A stretch of DNA of 47,558 nucleotides from an uncultured Clostridia bacterium. GTDB lineage: Bacteria; Bacillota; Clostridia; TANB77; CAG-508. The notes below the pieces were generated by a model that saw only the letters and a program-made list of their open reading frames with translations, did not search any database and was not told the origin of the DNA. Shown here one piece after another: positions 1 through 9,291 of this stretch (its first letter is position 1; each line of letters begins with the position of its first letter). Both the position numbers and the translations under genes were made by a program. The stretch covers positions 1 to 47,558 of the forward strand of contig CANQDO010000007.1 in the NCBI GenBank assembly GCA_947593355.1. Direction: 5' to 3'.

Positions 1-28
1 TCGAAGTGATTCGTGGGGACCTTTTTAG

Positions 29-153
29 AAAATGTTATGAGCGGTAAGCGAATTACATTTTCTTAAATGGGGCAACGTAGAAAAATATAATATTATTGTT
101 TTGAAATATAAAATAAGTTTGCTAAACTATTTAACCCCGTCCCTATTAGTTTA
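29..153 (+). repeat. Dispersed palindromic repeat, copy A (partial)
   Basis: The same sequence occurs inverted at the other end of the window (47427-47558). About 77 nt (30-106) match with one mismatch, then comes a short divergent stretch, then a shared arm at 121-153 that contains CCCCGTCCCTATTAG. That arm also forms both ends of the 135-bp element at 26000. Positions 28-63 are themselves an imperfect palindrome centred on GCGGTAAGCG. The element ends about 20 nt before the rseP start; its other end lies outside the window. Confidence 0.85.
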
Positions 154-172
154 ATTGAGGGAGGTATAAATC

Positions 173-1429
173 TTGATAAGCATTTTTATTACAGCTCTAA
201 AAATAATTTTTTTATTAGGTTTTCTAGTATTAATACATGAAACAGGTCATTTCGTGGTGGCAAAATTATGCAAAGTAAAAGTTGAGGAATTTGCCATAGG
301 TTTTGGACCTACTATTTGGAAAAAGCAAGGTAAAGTAACTAAATATGCTATAAGATTAATACCTTTAGGTGGTTTTGTAAGAATGGAAGGAGAAGAAGAA
401 CGCTCTGAGAACGAGGGTTCTTTTAGTCAAGCAAGTATACCTAAAAGAATAGCAATAGTTGTAGCAGGAGGCTTAGTAAATATAGTATTTGGTCTACTTG
501 TATATTATATTTTAACGGCGTCTGTAGGAAACAATTCTTCTTTAATAATAGATTCAACAATAGAAGATTATGCTGCACAGCAAGCAGGTATAGTTGCAAA
601 TGATGAAATTGTTAGAATTAATAATAAAGGTGTAAATATTAAAGATGATATAGATAAAATATTGAAAAATTCAAATGGTGAAGAGCTATTAGTAACAGTA
701 AAAAGAAATGGAAATTTTGAAGATATAAAGTTAACACCAACAAGAGTAGATTATAAAAGTACAGGTATATATTTAAAAAGTGCAGGAGAAACAACAAAAA
801 TTCTTACACTTGAGGCAAATAGTATAGCTGAAAAATCAGGGTTAGAAGCAAACGATACTATTTTAAAAATAAATGATATAGAGGTTAAAAATCAACAAGA
901 AGTAGTAGATATAATAAATAATTCAGAATCTGAAACATTAGCATTTTTAGTAAAAAGAGGCAATGAAGAAAAATTAATAAATGTAACGCCAGATATAAAT
1001 CATATGTATTATTTAGGTGTATATTTTAAATTAGCAGAAAATAATTTACCAAATAATTTATATTATGCATTATTTAAAACAAGAGATTTTGGATTTTCAA
1101 TAATAGATAATTTAAAAATGTTAGTAACAGGAAATGTTAGAGTAAATCAATTAGTAGGGCCTGTAGGAATATCTGAAATGGTTGCAAATACAAACGAGTT
1201 ACAAGATTTTATATATTTGCTAGCATTAATATCACTATCTTTAGGTGTGACCAATTTACTTCCAATACCAGCTTTAGATGGTGGAAAACTACTATTTTTA
1301 ATAATTGAAGCAATACGTAGAAAGAAACTTAGCGAGAAAACGGAAATGAATATACAATTAGCAGGCTTTGCATTTTTAATAGCATTATCAATAATAGTTG
1401 CCTATAATGATATATTAAGAATTTTTTAA
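173..1429 (+). CDS. rseP: RIP metalloprotease RseP (site-2 protease family)
   Basis: This is an inner-membrane zinc protease of the S2P/M50B family, which cleaves transmembrane anti-sigma factors and remnant signal peptides. At 418 aa it has the usual family length. The zinc-binding motif HETGH is at residues 22-26 in the first membrane helix. Two PDZ-like domains follow (about 120-195 and 205-285). The C-terminal membrane part carries NLLPIPALDGG (about 360-370), the family's second metal-ligand motif. The start is TTG at 173 behind GAGGGAGG. In many Clostridia the order is dxr-rseP-ispG-polC; here polC follows directly after 49 nt, so ispG is not at this locus. A dispersed repeat lies just upstream. 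Confidence 0.95.
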   Translation: MISIFITALKIIFLLGFLVLIHETGHFVVAKLCKVKVEEFAIGFGPTIWKKQGKVTKYAIRLIPLGGFVRMEGEEERSENEGSFSQASIPKRIAIVVAGGLVNIVFGLLVYYILTASVGNNSSLIIDSTIEDYAAQQAGIVANDEIVRINNKGVNIKDDIDKILKNSNGEELLVTVKRNGNFEDIKLTPTRVDYKSTGIYLKSAGETTKILTLEANSIAEKSGLEANDTILKINDIEVKNQQEVVDIINNSESETLAFLVKRGNEEKLINVTPDINHMYYLGVYFKLAENNLPNNLYYALFKTRDFGFSIIDNLKMLVTGNVRVNQLVGPVGISEMVANTNELQDFIYLLALISLSLGVTNLLPIPALDGGKLLFLIIEAIRRKKLSEKTEMNIQLAGFAFLIALSIIVAYNDILRIF

Positions 1430-1478
1430 ATACTAAAGATAAAAATTTATAAATACAAAGATACGGAGGCTGAAAACA

Positions 1479-4400
1479 GTGAGTGAAGTAGCATATAAAG
1501 TATTAAAAGAAATTTTTAAAGATTATAGTTCAAGTAATCTTGAACTTATGAACTCTAAAATAAAGTCTATAGAACTAAATAAAAAAACGAATTCACTAAA
1601 ATTAGAGTTGATAGTAGAAAAAAATATTAAAGTAAGAGATATAGAGAGTTTTGAAAGATACTTAGAAGCTAGGTTTTTAATAAACACTGTAAGAATAGTT
1701 ATAAACAATGTGCAAAATGACACAAAAACAGCAGAAGTTCATGAGAAAACTGAACTTTCAGAGGTAGAAAACATAATACAAAAAGAGTGGAGTGATATTG
1801 TAGAATATGTATCGATAAAACACCCTATGGAGAAAGCAATTTTAGCTAATAGCGAAATTACTATTGATAATAAAATGGCAAATATTGTTTTATCACAAAG
1901 AGGGAAGGAGTTTTTATTATCACAAAGGTTTGAAGAAACTTTAGCACAATTATTAGAAGATATATATGGTCAAAAGTACAAAGTTAGTATAGTAGAAAAT
2001 TATACAGAAAATGATATAAAGAAATATCAAGAGTATGCTCAAAAAATGCAAGAGCAAGTTATTAGAAAAAAACAAGAAGAGATACAAAATAATGTTCAAA
2101 ATTCATCAGAAACAGTAAAAGTACAAAATGCAAAGCAAATGAACAAAGATGTAAATCAGAATAATATGGAGGGAAATGTACCTCCAATAGAAATAGGTTC
2201 AATAGATGATCAATATTTTGATATGCCAACCGAAGATGACTATTTACAAGAATTAGAGCAAATGGATGAAGTAGAAGATTACATTTTAGGAAAACCATCA
2301 AAAGCAAAGGAAAAGAAAGTAAAGATAAAAGATATTACAGCTGATAATGCAAAGATTACAATAGAAGGAAGAGTTTCAAGTTGCGAGTGTAGAGAAACAA
2401 AAACTGGAAAAGGCATGATTATATATGAAATATATGATGGAACAGGCATTATAACTTGTAAATCTTTTGCAAAAGATATTACTGAAGGAAATGAAATAGC
2501 AAGTAAAATAAAAGAAGCAACTGGAATAAAAACAATAGGAAAAGCAGGATTAGATACTTTTATAGGAGATGTATCTATAATGGCAAATACTATTGTTAAA
2601 ATTGATGGAGAAAATTTGCCAAAACTTCCAACAGAAGATGAAAATTCACCATTAATATATGGAATGAATCCAGAAATAAAAGAAAAATTAGTAAAAGTTA
2701 GAGATATAAGTGTAGATACTGGCTTGGTATGCATAGATGGCGAAATAATTTCTATGGAAGAAAAAGAATTAAAAGGAGGAAAAATCCTTTTAACTGTGGC
2801 AGTATATGATGGTACAAGCACTATAAGTTGTAAAGTTTTCCTTACGAAAGATAATATAAAAAAGGTAACAGGAAGGTTAAAAGCAACCAAAGGAATTAAG
2901 GTAGCAGGAAAAGCTGCAATGGATACTTTTGCAAATGAAGTTACAATTATGGCAAGTACTATAGTAGTAGGAGAAGGAATAAAGAGAGAAATAAGAGAAG
3001 ATAAAGCAGAAGTAAAAAGAGTAGAATTACACATGCATACTCAAATGAGTCAAATGGACGGTGTAACTCCAGCAACAGATTTAATAAAAAGAGCCATGAA
3101 GTGGGGTTGGAAATCAATAGCTATTACAGACCATGGAGTTGTACAAGCTTTTCCAGAAGCACATAAATTATTAGGTTTTGATAATCCAGATATGAAAATT
3201 ATTTATGGAGTAGAGGCTTATTTAGTACCTGATGAAAAAAGTCCAGTATCATTTTCTAAAAATCAAAATATAGAAAATTCAACATATTGTGTGCTAGATT
3301 TGGAAACAACAGGACTTTCTTTTAGAACAGAAAAAATTACAGAAATAGGAGTAATGAAAGTTAAAGGTGGAGAAGTAATAGATTCATTTAGTTGCTTTGT
3401 AAACCCAGAAAAACCAATACCATCAAAAGTTGTAGAAGTTACCAATATAACAGATGATATGGTAAAAGATGCAGAAACAATAGAAAAGGTAATGCCAAAA
3501 CTACTTGAATTTTTAGGTGATAGCATACTTGTTGCGCACAATGCAGACTTTGATATAGGTTTTTTAAAACATAATGCAAAAGAATTAGGTTTAGAGTTAA
3601 ATAATACATATATGGACACTTTAGCATTAGCCAAAATACTATTTCCAGATTTTAAAAAGTACAAATTAGGAATTATAGCTGATAAATTAGGAATAAAAGT
3701 AGAAGTAGCACATAGAGCATTAGATGATGTAGATACTACAGTTAAAGTTTTAAAAGTAATGTTTAATATGTTAAAAGAGAAGAAAATAGAAACATTAGAT
3801 GATATGGAAACTTTACTTGATACAAAAAATAATTACAAAAAATTACCAAGTTATCACGCAATTATACTTGCTAAAAACTATGTTGGTCTAAAAAATTTAT
3901 ATAAATTAGTATCTTTTTCACATTTAGATTATTTTTATAAAAAGCCTCGTATATTAAAATCATTATATAAAAAGTATTCAGAAGGTTTAATATTGGGAAG
4001 TGCTTGTGAAGCAGGAGAATTATATAGAGCAATAGTTGGTGGAAAGTCTGATGAGGAAATAGAAGAAATAGCAAAAGATTATGATTATTTAGAAATTCAA
4101 CCTTTGGGAAATAATATGTATATGGTAAGAGATGGAACCTTGCCAGATGTAAGAGCTTTAGAAGATATAAATAAAAAAATAGTAGACTTAGGAGAAAAAT
4201 TAGGTAAACTTGTAGTTGCAACTTGTGATGTGCATTTTATGGATCCTCAAGATGAAATATATAGAAGAATTTTAATGGCAGGTCAAGGTTATGAAGATGC
4301 AGATGAGCAAGCTCCATTATATTTAAGAACAACAGAAGAAATGCTAAAAGAATTCGAATATTTAGGAGAAGAAAAAGCTTATGAAGTAGTTGTAACAAAT

Positions 4401-6341
4401 ACAAATAAAATAGCAGATATGTGTGAAGCAATTTCGCCAATTTCAAGGGAAAAATGCCCACCACATATAGAAGGCTGTGAGCAAACAATAAAAGATATAG
4501 CATATAAAAAGGCACATGAGTTATATGGAGATCCACTACCACAAATAGTAGAAGAAAGATTAAGTAAGGAACTAGAATCAATTATAAAAAATGGATTCTC
4601 TGTTATGTACATAATAGCACAGAAATTAGTTTGGAAATCCAATGAAGATGGCTATATAGTAGGTTCACGTGGTAGTGTTGGTTCGTCGTTTGCAGCTTAT
4701 GCAACAGGTATAACGGAGGTAAATTCGCTTCCACCACATTATCGTTGCCCAGAATGTAAATATTCAGACTTTACTGATTATGGTTATCAATGCGGTTTTG
4801 ATTTACCAGATAAAGATTGTCCAAAATGTGGTCATAAAATGGTAAAAGATGGTATAGATATACCTTTTGAAACATTTTTAGGATTTAATGGAGATAAAGA
4901 GCCAGATATAGACTTAAACTTTTCAGGAGAATATCAAGCAAAAGCACACAAATATACAGAAGTAATATTTGGAAAGGGTACAACATTCAAAGCAGGAACT
5001 GTTGGTACAGTAGCAGATAAAACAGCATATGGATATGTAAAAAAATATTATGAAGAAAGAGGAATACCAGTTAGCAATGCAGAAGTACTTCGTATATCAC
5101 AAGGCTGTACTGGAATAAAAAGAACAACAGGTCAGCATCCAGGAGGAATTATAGTTGTTCCAAAGGGAAGAGAAATATATGAATTTACACCTATACAACA
5201 CCCTGCAGATGACCCAGAATCAGATATAGTAACAACACACTTTGACTATCACTCAATAGACCAAAACTTATTAAAACTAGATATACTAGGACATGATGAT
5301 CCAACAATGATAAGAATGTTAAAAGATATAACAGGAATAGACCCAACAAAAGTACCATTAGATGATAAAGAAACAATGAGTATATTTAGCTCTACAAAGG
5401 CATTAGGGGTAACACCAGAACAAATAAAAAGTGAAGTAGGAAGTTATGGAGTACCTGAGTTTGGAACAAAATTTGTAAGAGGAATGCTTGTAGATACAAA
5501 ACCAACAACATTTGATGAATTAATAAGAATTTCAGGACTATCACATGGTACAGATGTATGGCTTGGAAATGCACAAAGTTTAATAGAAGATGGAACAGTT
5601 ACATTAAATGAGGCAATATGTTGCCGTGATGATATTATGATCTATTTAATAAAAAAGGGAGTTCCACCAAATCATGCTTTTAAAATAATGGAAACAGTTC
5701 GTAAGGGAAAAGCACTAAAAGACCCTGAAAAATGGGCTGAATATAAAGCATTAATGAAAGAACATGATGTACCAGATTGGTATATAAAATCTTGCGAAAA
5801 AATAAAGTACATGTTCCCAAAAGCACACGCAGCAGCGTATGTAACTAATGCATTTCGTATTGCATGGTTCAAAGTACATGAGCCAAAAGCATATTATGCA
5901 GCATACTTTACAATAAGAGCAGATGAATTTGATAGTAACATTATGTGCTATGGAGAAGAGAAAGTAAAAAATAAAATGAAAGAAATAGATTTAGCTGGAA
6001 ATAGTGCAACTACAAAAGATAAAAATATGTATGCAATATTAGAGTTAGTATTAGAAATGTATGAAAGAGGAATAAAATTCTTACCAATAGATTTATATGA
6101 ATCTCATGCAACGAAATTTATAGTAGAAGAAGAAGGAATACGTCCACCTTTAAATAGTATACCTGGACTTGGAACAGTTGCCGCTGAAGGAATACAAAAG
6201 GCAAAAGAAGAAGGAAAATTCATGTCTATAGATGATATGAGGATACGTTCAAAAATTGGACAATCAGTAATAGACCTACTAGAAAGTATTGGATGTTTAA
6301 AAGGAATGAGTAAAAGTAATCAATTAAGTTTATTTGGATAA
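1479..6341 (+). CDS. polC: DNA polymerase III alpha subunit, PolC type, with duplicated OB domain
   Basis: This is the main replicative DNA polymerase of low-GC Gram-positives. It is 1620 aa, against about 1440 for Bacillus PolC. The domains in order are: an N-terminal region; two similar OB-fold segments (about 277-376 and 405-500); a PHP domain beginning with ELHMHTQMSQMDG (about 515); a DEDD 3'-5' exonuclease inserted in PHP (LDLETTG at about 603, HNADFD, HRALDDVD at about 745); a Cys4 zinc segment (CPEC...CPKC); and the polymerase active site PDIDLNFSGEYQ (about 1142). The start is GTG behind GGAGG with 9-nt spacing. The family normally has one OB domain here; the second copy accounts for most of the extra length. 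Confidence 0.97.
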   Translation: MSEVAYKVLKEIFKDYSSSNLELMNSKIKSIELNKKTNSLKLELIVEKNIKVRDIESFERYLEARFLINTVRIVINNVQNDTKTAEVHEKTELSEVENIIQKEWSDIVEYVSIKHPMEKAILANSEITIDNKMANIVLSQRGKEFLLSQRFEETLAQLLEDIYGQKYKVSIVENYTENDIKKYQEYAQKMQEQVIRKKQEEIQNNVQNSSETVKVQNAKQMNKDVNQNNMEGNVPPIEIGSIDDQYFDMPTEDDYLQELEQMDEVEDYILGKPSKAKEKKVKIKDITADNAKITIEGRVSSCECRETKTGKGMIIYEIYDGTGIITCKSFAKDITEGNEIASKIKEATGIKTIGKAGLDTFIGDVSIMANTIVKIDGENLPKLPTEDENSPLIYGMNPEIKEKLVKVRDISVDTGLVCIDGEIISMEEKELKGGKILLTVAVYDGTSTISCKVFLTKDNIKKVTGRLKATKGIKVAGKAAMDTFANEVTIMASTIVVGEGIKREIREDKAEVKRVELHMHTQMSQMDGVTPATDLIKRAMKWGWKSIAITDHGVVQAFPEAHKLLGFDNPDMKIIYGVEAYLVPDEKSPVSFSKNQNIENSTYCVLDLETTGLSFRTEKITEIGVMKVKGGEVIDSFSCFVNPEKPIPSKVVEVTNITDDMVKDAETIEKVMPKLLEFLGDSILVAHNADFDIGFLKHNAKELGLELNNTYMDTLALAKILFPDFKKYKLGIIADKLGIKVEVAHRALDDVDTTVKVLKVMFNMLKEKKIETLDDMETLLDTKNNYKKLPSYHAIILAKNYVGLKNLYKLVSFSHLDYFYKKPRILKSLYKKYSEGLILGSACEAGELYRAIVGGKSDEEIEEIAKDYDYLEIQPLGNNMYMVRDGTLPDVRALEDINKKIVDLGEKLGKLVVATCDVHFMDPQDEIYRRILMAGQGYEDADEQAPLYLRTTEEMLKEFEYLGEEKAYEVVVTNTNKIADMCEAISPISREKCPPHIEGCEQTIKDIAYKKAHELYGDPLPQIVEERLSKELESIIKNGFSVMYIIAQKLVWKSNEDGYIVGSRGSVGSSFAAYATGITEVNSLPPHYRCPECKYSDFTDYGYQCGFDLPDKDCPKCGHKMVKDGIDIPFETFLGFNGDKEPDIDLNFSGEYQAKAHKYTEVIFGKGTTFKAGTVGTVADKTAYGYVKKYYEERGIPVSNAEVLRISQGCTGIKRTTGQHPGGIIVVPKGREIYEFTPIQHPADDPESDIVTTHFDYHSIDQNLLKLDILGHDDPTMIRMLKDITGIDPTKVPLDDKETMSIFSSTKALGVTPEQIKSEVGSYGVPEFGTKFVRGMLVDTKPTTFDELIRISGLSHGTDVWLGNAQSLIEDGTVTLNEAICCRDDIMIYLIKKGVPPNHAFKIMETVRKGKALKDPEKWAEYKALMKEHDVPDWYIKSCEKIKYMFPKAHAAAYVTNAFRIAWFKVHEPKAYYAAYFTIRADEFDSNIMCYGEEKVKNKMKEIDLAGNSATTKDKNMYAILELVLEMYERGIKFLPIDLYESHATKFIVEEEGIRPPLNSIPGLGTVAAEGIQKAKEEGKFMSIDDMRIRSKIGQSVIDLLESIGCLKGMSKSNQLSLFG

Positions 6342-6355
6342 TTATAAAAAGAAAG

Positions 6356-6390
6356 CGTCCCTAGTGCTTTTAATTAAGCAGTTAGGGACG
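6356..6390. terminator. Hairpin after polC, possible terminator
   Basis: The arms CGTCCCTA and TTAGGGACG plus inner TGCTT/AAGCA flank a short AT loop. The T-tract after it is weak. It lies between the convergent polC and the minus-strand gene ending at 6416, so it may serve both. Its outer arms match the TAGGGACG core of the dispersed repeats in this window, so it may instead be a decayed repeat copy. Confidence 0.5.
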
Positions 6391-6415
6391 TTCATTTATA
6401 TTAATAAATATATAT

Positions 6416-7132
6416 TTATTCTCTTTCTTCACCAACATCATCTGCTATTTCAGGAGCATCTTGAGAAGGAGAAACCATAGAAGTATTTGTAAAATTATTA
6501 CCCAAAGAACCAGTTGAATGTTGTTGTTTACCTTTCATACTGTCACTACTTACTTTTTTTATTGGTTTAGCGTGACGAATATAATAATAACCTTCCTTAT
6601 TCATAATTAAGTTATCTGTATAGTCTATAACAAACTCTTCATTGTTTTTATTTTTAAATTCTACCCAAGAATGAATAGTTTTGGCTTTATCTGCAATACC
6701 ATAAATATAACCAGTAACAATTTGATTTGGAAATGGTATAACTTGTGAAACGTATTCTGAACTATAATAAGAATTTCTTCTTACTAAATTATTTTTACTT
6801 ATTTTATCATTTAAAACGTCTGAAAAAATATGAGAAAATTTAAAAGCTTTAATATTGTGAAAAGTAGTAGAAATAGATAAACTATGTTTTTCTTCTTCTA
6901 TACTTTTTACAATTTTACACTTCTGTAGTGTGTCTTTTTCAATATCAGAAAATGAATTGTTAGAAAAGCAAGTTAAAGCATGATAAATACAATATTCATC
7001 TAAATATACATTATTGGCTTGTTTTAGTAGATGAATAGCTTCTTCTTTATTATTACTTTTTGTAGCTTTTTCAAAATCTTGTGACCATTTACTTACTTCA
7101 TCGTAAGGAAACAGTTTGTATACATCTGCCAT
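6416..7132 (-). CDS. Hypothetical protein with HSW...DYT motif
   Basis: This 238-aa protein is not one I recognise by name. The start is taken at ATG 7132 because AAAGGA lies 9 nt upstream; the upstream TTG (7150) and ATG (7141) have no spaced ribosome site. The middle has HSWVEF followed by VIDYTDNLIMNKEGYY, like the His-Asp half of a transglutaminase/papain-like fold. No Cys sits in the preceding segment where the nucleophile would be expected. The C-terminal 45 residues are polar and low in complexity. No signal peptide or membrane helix is seen. It is a single gene with its own promoter (7200-7228), convergent with polC. Confidence 0.7.
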   Translation of the reverse strand: MADVYKLFPYDEVSKWSQDFEKATKSNNKEEAIHLLKQANNVYLDEYCIYHALTCFSNNSFSDIEKDTLQKCKIVKSIEEEKHSLSISTTFHNIKAFKFSHIFSDVLNDKISKNNLVRRNSYYSSEYVSQVIPFPNQIVTGYIYGIADKAKTIHSWVEFKNKNNEEFVIDYTDNLIMNKEGYYYIRHAKPIKKVSSDSMKGKQQHSTGSLGNNFTNTSMVSPSQDAPEIADDVGEERE

Positions 7133-7160
7133 CTTTTTCATTCCTTTCAATCACGAAAAT

Positions 7161-7185
7161 ATAAATAGTTATAAAAACTATTTAT
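7161..7185. repeat. Inverted repeat in the leader of the 6416-7132 gene
   Basis: The 10-bp arms ATAAATAGTT and AACTATTTAT are separated by 5 nt. They lie between the minus-strand -10 box and the start codon. The site could be an operator or a leader hairpin. Confidence 0.45.
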
Positions 7186-7199
7186 AAAAACACAAATAT

Positions 7200-7228
7200 A
7201 TTATAGCATAAAATTGACATAATTGCAA
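7200..7228 (-). promoter_or_regulatory. Sigma-A type promoter for the 6416-7132 gene
   Basis: On the minus strand TTGCAA, a 17-nt spacer and TATAAT stand about 60-70 nt before the ATG at 7132. Confidence 0.7.
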
Positions 7229-7274
7229 ATTTTTTAAAAATATAGATTAAATTGCTACAAAAAAATAGAAAAGT

Positions 7275-7284
7275 ATGCTATACT
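7275..7284 (+). promoter_or_regulatory. Extended -10 promoter for the DUF1294 gene
   Basis: TATGCTATACT carries the TGn extension. The nearest -35-like box (TTGCTA, 7252) is 21 nt away, so recognition would depend on the extended -10. Confidence 0.5.
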
Positions 7285-7340
7285 AAAAAAAGTATAAGTT
7301 AAATAGTAACTACATTTTTCAAGAAAGGAATAGATAGAAT

Positions 7341-7655
7341 ATGAATATAAATGCAACTCCAATTATAATAGATTTTTCAAAAATCTTTACTATACCAAAT
7401 TTAATAATATATCTAATAATAATAAATATAATTGCCTTTTTATCTATGTGGCTAGACAAAAGAAAAGCAGTAAAAGGAAAATGGAGAATAAGTGAGGCAG
7501 CATTACTTACACTTGCATTATTAGGTGGAGGAATAGGTTCTTTGGCTGGTATGTATACATTTAGGCATAAAACCAAAAAGCTTAGGTTTTCTGTAGGAAT
7601 ACCTGCAATTTTAATATTTGAAATAATAGTTTTAATATATTTTTTAGTAAAGTAA
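7341..7655 (+). CDS. DUF1294 family small membrane protein
   Basis: This 104-aa protein has about three membrane helices (residues about 17-37, 50-72 and 83-103). The family signature WLDKRKAVKGKWRISE is followed by LLGGGIGSLAGMYTFRHKTKK, which is typical of DUF1294. The family has no established function. AGAAAGGA lies ahead of the ATG. It appears to be monocistronic, with a promoter just upstream and another promoter before the next gene. Confidence 0.85.
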   Translation: MNINATPIIIDFSKIFTIPNLIIYLIIINIIAFLSMWLDKRKAVKGKWRISEAALLTLALLGGGIGSLAGMYTFRHKTKKLRFSVGIPAILIFEIIVLIYFLVK

Positions 7656-7716
7656 GAATAAATTTTTATAATCAAAATAATATAAACAAAGGCTTTAATT
7701 TTTTAAATAAAAAAAA

Positions 7717-7745
7717 TTGACTACAAAAAATAAATGTGATATTAT
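7717..7745 (+). promoter_or_regulatory. Promoter for the 7780 gene
   Basis: TTGACT, a 17-nt spacer and TATTAT. The -35 overlaps the TTG that would start a longer reading frame, which supports the ATG at 7780 as the real start. Confidence 0.7.
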
Positions 7746-7779
7746 ACTAACTAGAAAAATTAAAAGGGAGGTAAAAAAT

Positions 7780-8217
7780 ATGTATAGTTCATTATATTCA
7801 TCAAGAGCTGTAGATTCTATAGCAGGAGTAGGTATATGGTTAATAGTAGCTTTAATATTAGCAATCGTTGGAGGAATATTAATATACTTTTTATTTTTAT
7901 CAAAGAAAAATGAAGGAAAATTCCAAGGATTTTTAGGATGGCTATATGATTTCCTATCATTCAAAAAATTCTTCCTTGAAGCAGTTTTAAAAATAACATA
8001 TTTAGTAGTAGCTATATACATTACTTTAGCATCATTTGCTATGATAGCATCAAACTTCTTAGGATTTATACTAACATTAGTATTAGGAAATGTTTTTGCA
8101 AGAATAGTATATGAATTTTCTTTACTTATATTAGTAATTTGCAGAAATACAACAGAAATAAATGCAAAATTATCTGGTAAAAATAACAATAATAACAATG
8201 ATAATATTGAGCAATAA
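7780..8217 (+). CDS. Hypothetical membrane protein
   Basis: This 145-aa protein has its ATG behind GGGAGG. One helix (about 18-40) is followed by a charged link, then two long hydrophobic segments (about 65-90 and 93-118), a short cytoplasmic piece with RNTTEINAKL, and an Asn-rich tail. I have seen similar proteins in Clostridia without a name or function. It is a single gene bounded by its own promoter and a strong terminator. Confidence 0.75.
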   Translation: MYSSLYSSRAVDSIAGVGIWLIVALILAIVGGILIYFLFLSKKNEGKFQGFLGWLYDFLSFKKFFLEAVLKITYLVVAIYITLASFAMIASNFLGFILTLVLGNVFARIVYEFSLLILVICRNTTEINAKLSGKNNNNNNDNIEQ

Positions 8218-8228
8218 TATAAAAATTG

Positions 8229-8280
8229 GTGCATCATAAATATTAAAGAAACTTAATGTTTATGATGCACTTTAATTTTG
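8229..8280 (+). terminator. Rho-independent terminator
   Basis: A 12-bp perfect stem (GTGCATCATAAA / TTTATGATGCAC), extended by an inner AT-rich stem, is followed by TTTAATTTT. Confidence 0.8.
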
Positions 8281-8394
8281 AAAAAAAGTAAATGGAATAT
8301 AGGCATTAAACTCAATATTTAACGGCATTTAATGGTAGTTGTCATAAAGATACAAAAAAGGAAAATAAAAACACTATACAAAAAAATATTAATA

Positions 8395-8403
8395 TGATAT
8401 AAT
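8395..8403 (+). promoter_or_regulatory. Extended -10 promoter
   Basis: TGATATAAT lies about 32 nt before the ATG of the 8435 gene. There is no convincing -35. Confidence 0.5.
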
Positions 8404-8434
8404 TTCAACATAGTGATGGTAGTGAGGGATTACA

Positions 8435-9271
8435 ATGAAGGAAGAAAAAGTTGAAGAAAAAAATAAAGAACCAAAGAAAAAGTTTAAATTACTAAAAGTA
8501 AGTATATGGAGAATTATAGCATATTTTATAATATATAGTATAATAGGTTTTATATTAGAAACAATTTTTGGACTTGCTACAAAGGGAGTATTAGAAAGTA
8601 GAAAAAGCTTTTTATATGGTCCATTTTGCGCAATATATGGCGTTGGCGCATGTGTAATGATTATATTTTTAAAACATTTTGAAAAAAGTAAAAAATCATT
8701 ATTTATAGGGGGAATTGTAGTAGGAACAATAACGGAATATGCCGTAAGTTTATTTGGAGAATTAATGCTACAAGTAAAATGGTGGGACTATTCAAATTTA
8801 CCACTTAATATAAATGGAAGAGTATGTTTACTATTTTCAGTAATATGGGGAATTTTAGCATTAATATTAATGCGCGTAATAAACCCTATTATTGATAAAT
8901 TTTTAGACTTTTTAAAAGAAAAAGTTACAGTAAAAGTATCAAGAGCAATATTAGGTACAAGTTTTGTTTTAATAGCATTAGACTGGATTGTATCTACCAT
9001 AGCTGTTATATTATTTTTAACAAGAATGGTAGCACAAAATAATTTAAATGTTGATAACAAAGAATTAATAACAAAAGTATATAATATAGCATATAGTAAT
9101 GAAGCAATTTCAAATTTTACATATAAATATTGGGGAGATGAAAGGCTCTTAAAAAATTTCCCAGATTTAAAAACAACAGATGTAAATGGAAATATTATAT
9201 TCTTTAAAGACTTACTACCTAACATACAACCATACTATGTAAAAGTATTTAATGTAAATAAGCAATATTAA
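8435..9271 (+). CDS. PF06541-type membrane protein (annotated as putative ABC transporter permease)
   Basis: This 278-aa protein has a basic cytoplasmic start and then about five membrane segments: residues about 28-48, 62-82, 92-112, 130-150 and 175-198. The stretches SIIGFILETIFG, YGPFCAIYGVGA and the LQVKWWDYS region are typical of the PF06541 (CmpB) family. The family name is historical and transport has not been shown here. The C-terminal 75 residues look soluble. The HD protein follows after 20 nt, so the two genes are probably cotranscribed. Confidence 0.8.
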   Translation: MKEEKVEEKNKEPKKKFKLLKVSIWRIIAYFIIYSIIGFILETIFGLATKGVLESRKSFLYGPFCAIYGVGACVMIIFLKHFEKSKKSLFIGGIVVGTITEYAVSLFGELMLQVKWWDYSNLPLNINGRVCLLFSVIWGILALILMRVINPIIDKFLDFLKEKVTVKVSRAILGTSFVLIALDWIVSTIAVILFLTRMVAQNNLNVDNKELITKVYNIAYSNEAISNFTYKYWGDERLLKNFPDLKTTDVNGNIIFFKDLLPNIQPYYVKVFNVNKQY

Positions 9272-9291
9272 AATACAAAATGGAGGCAATA

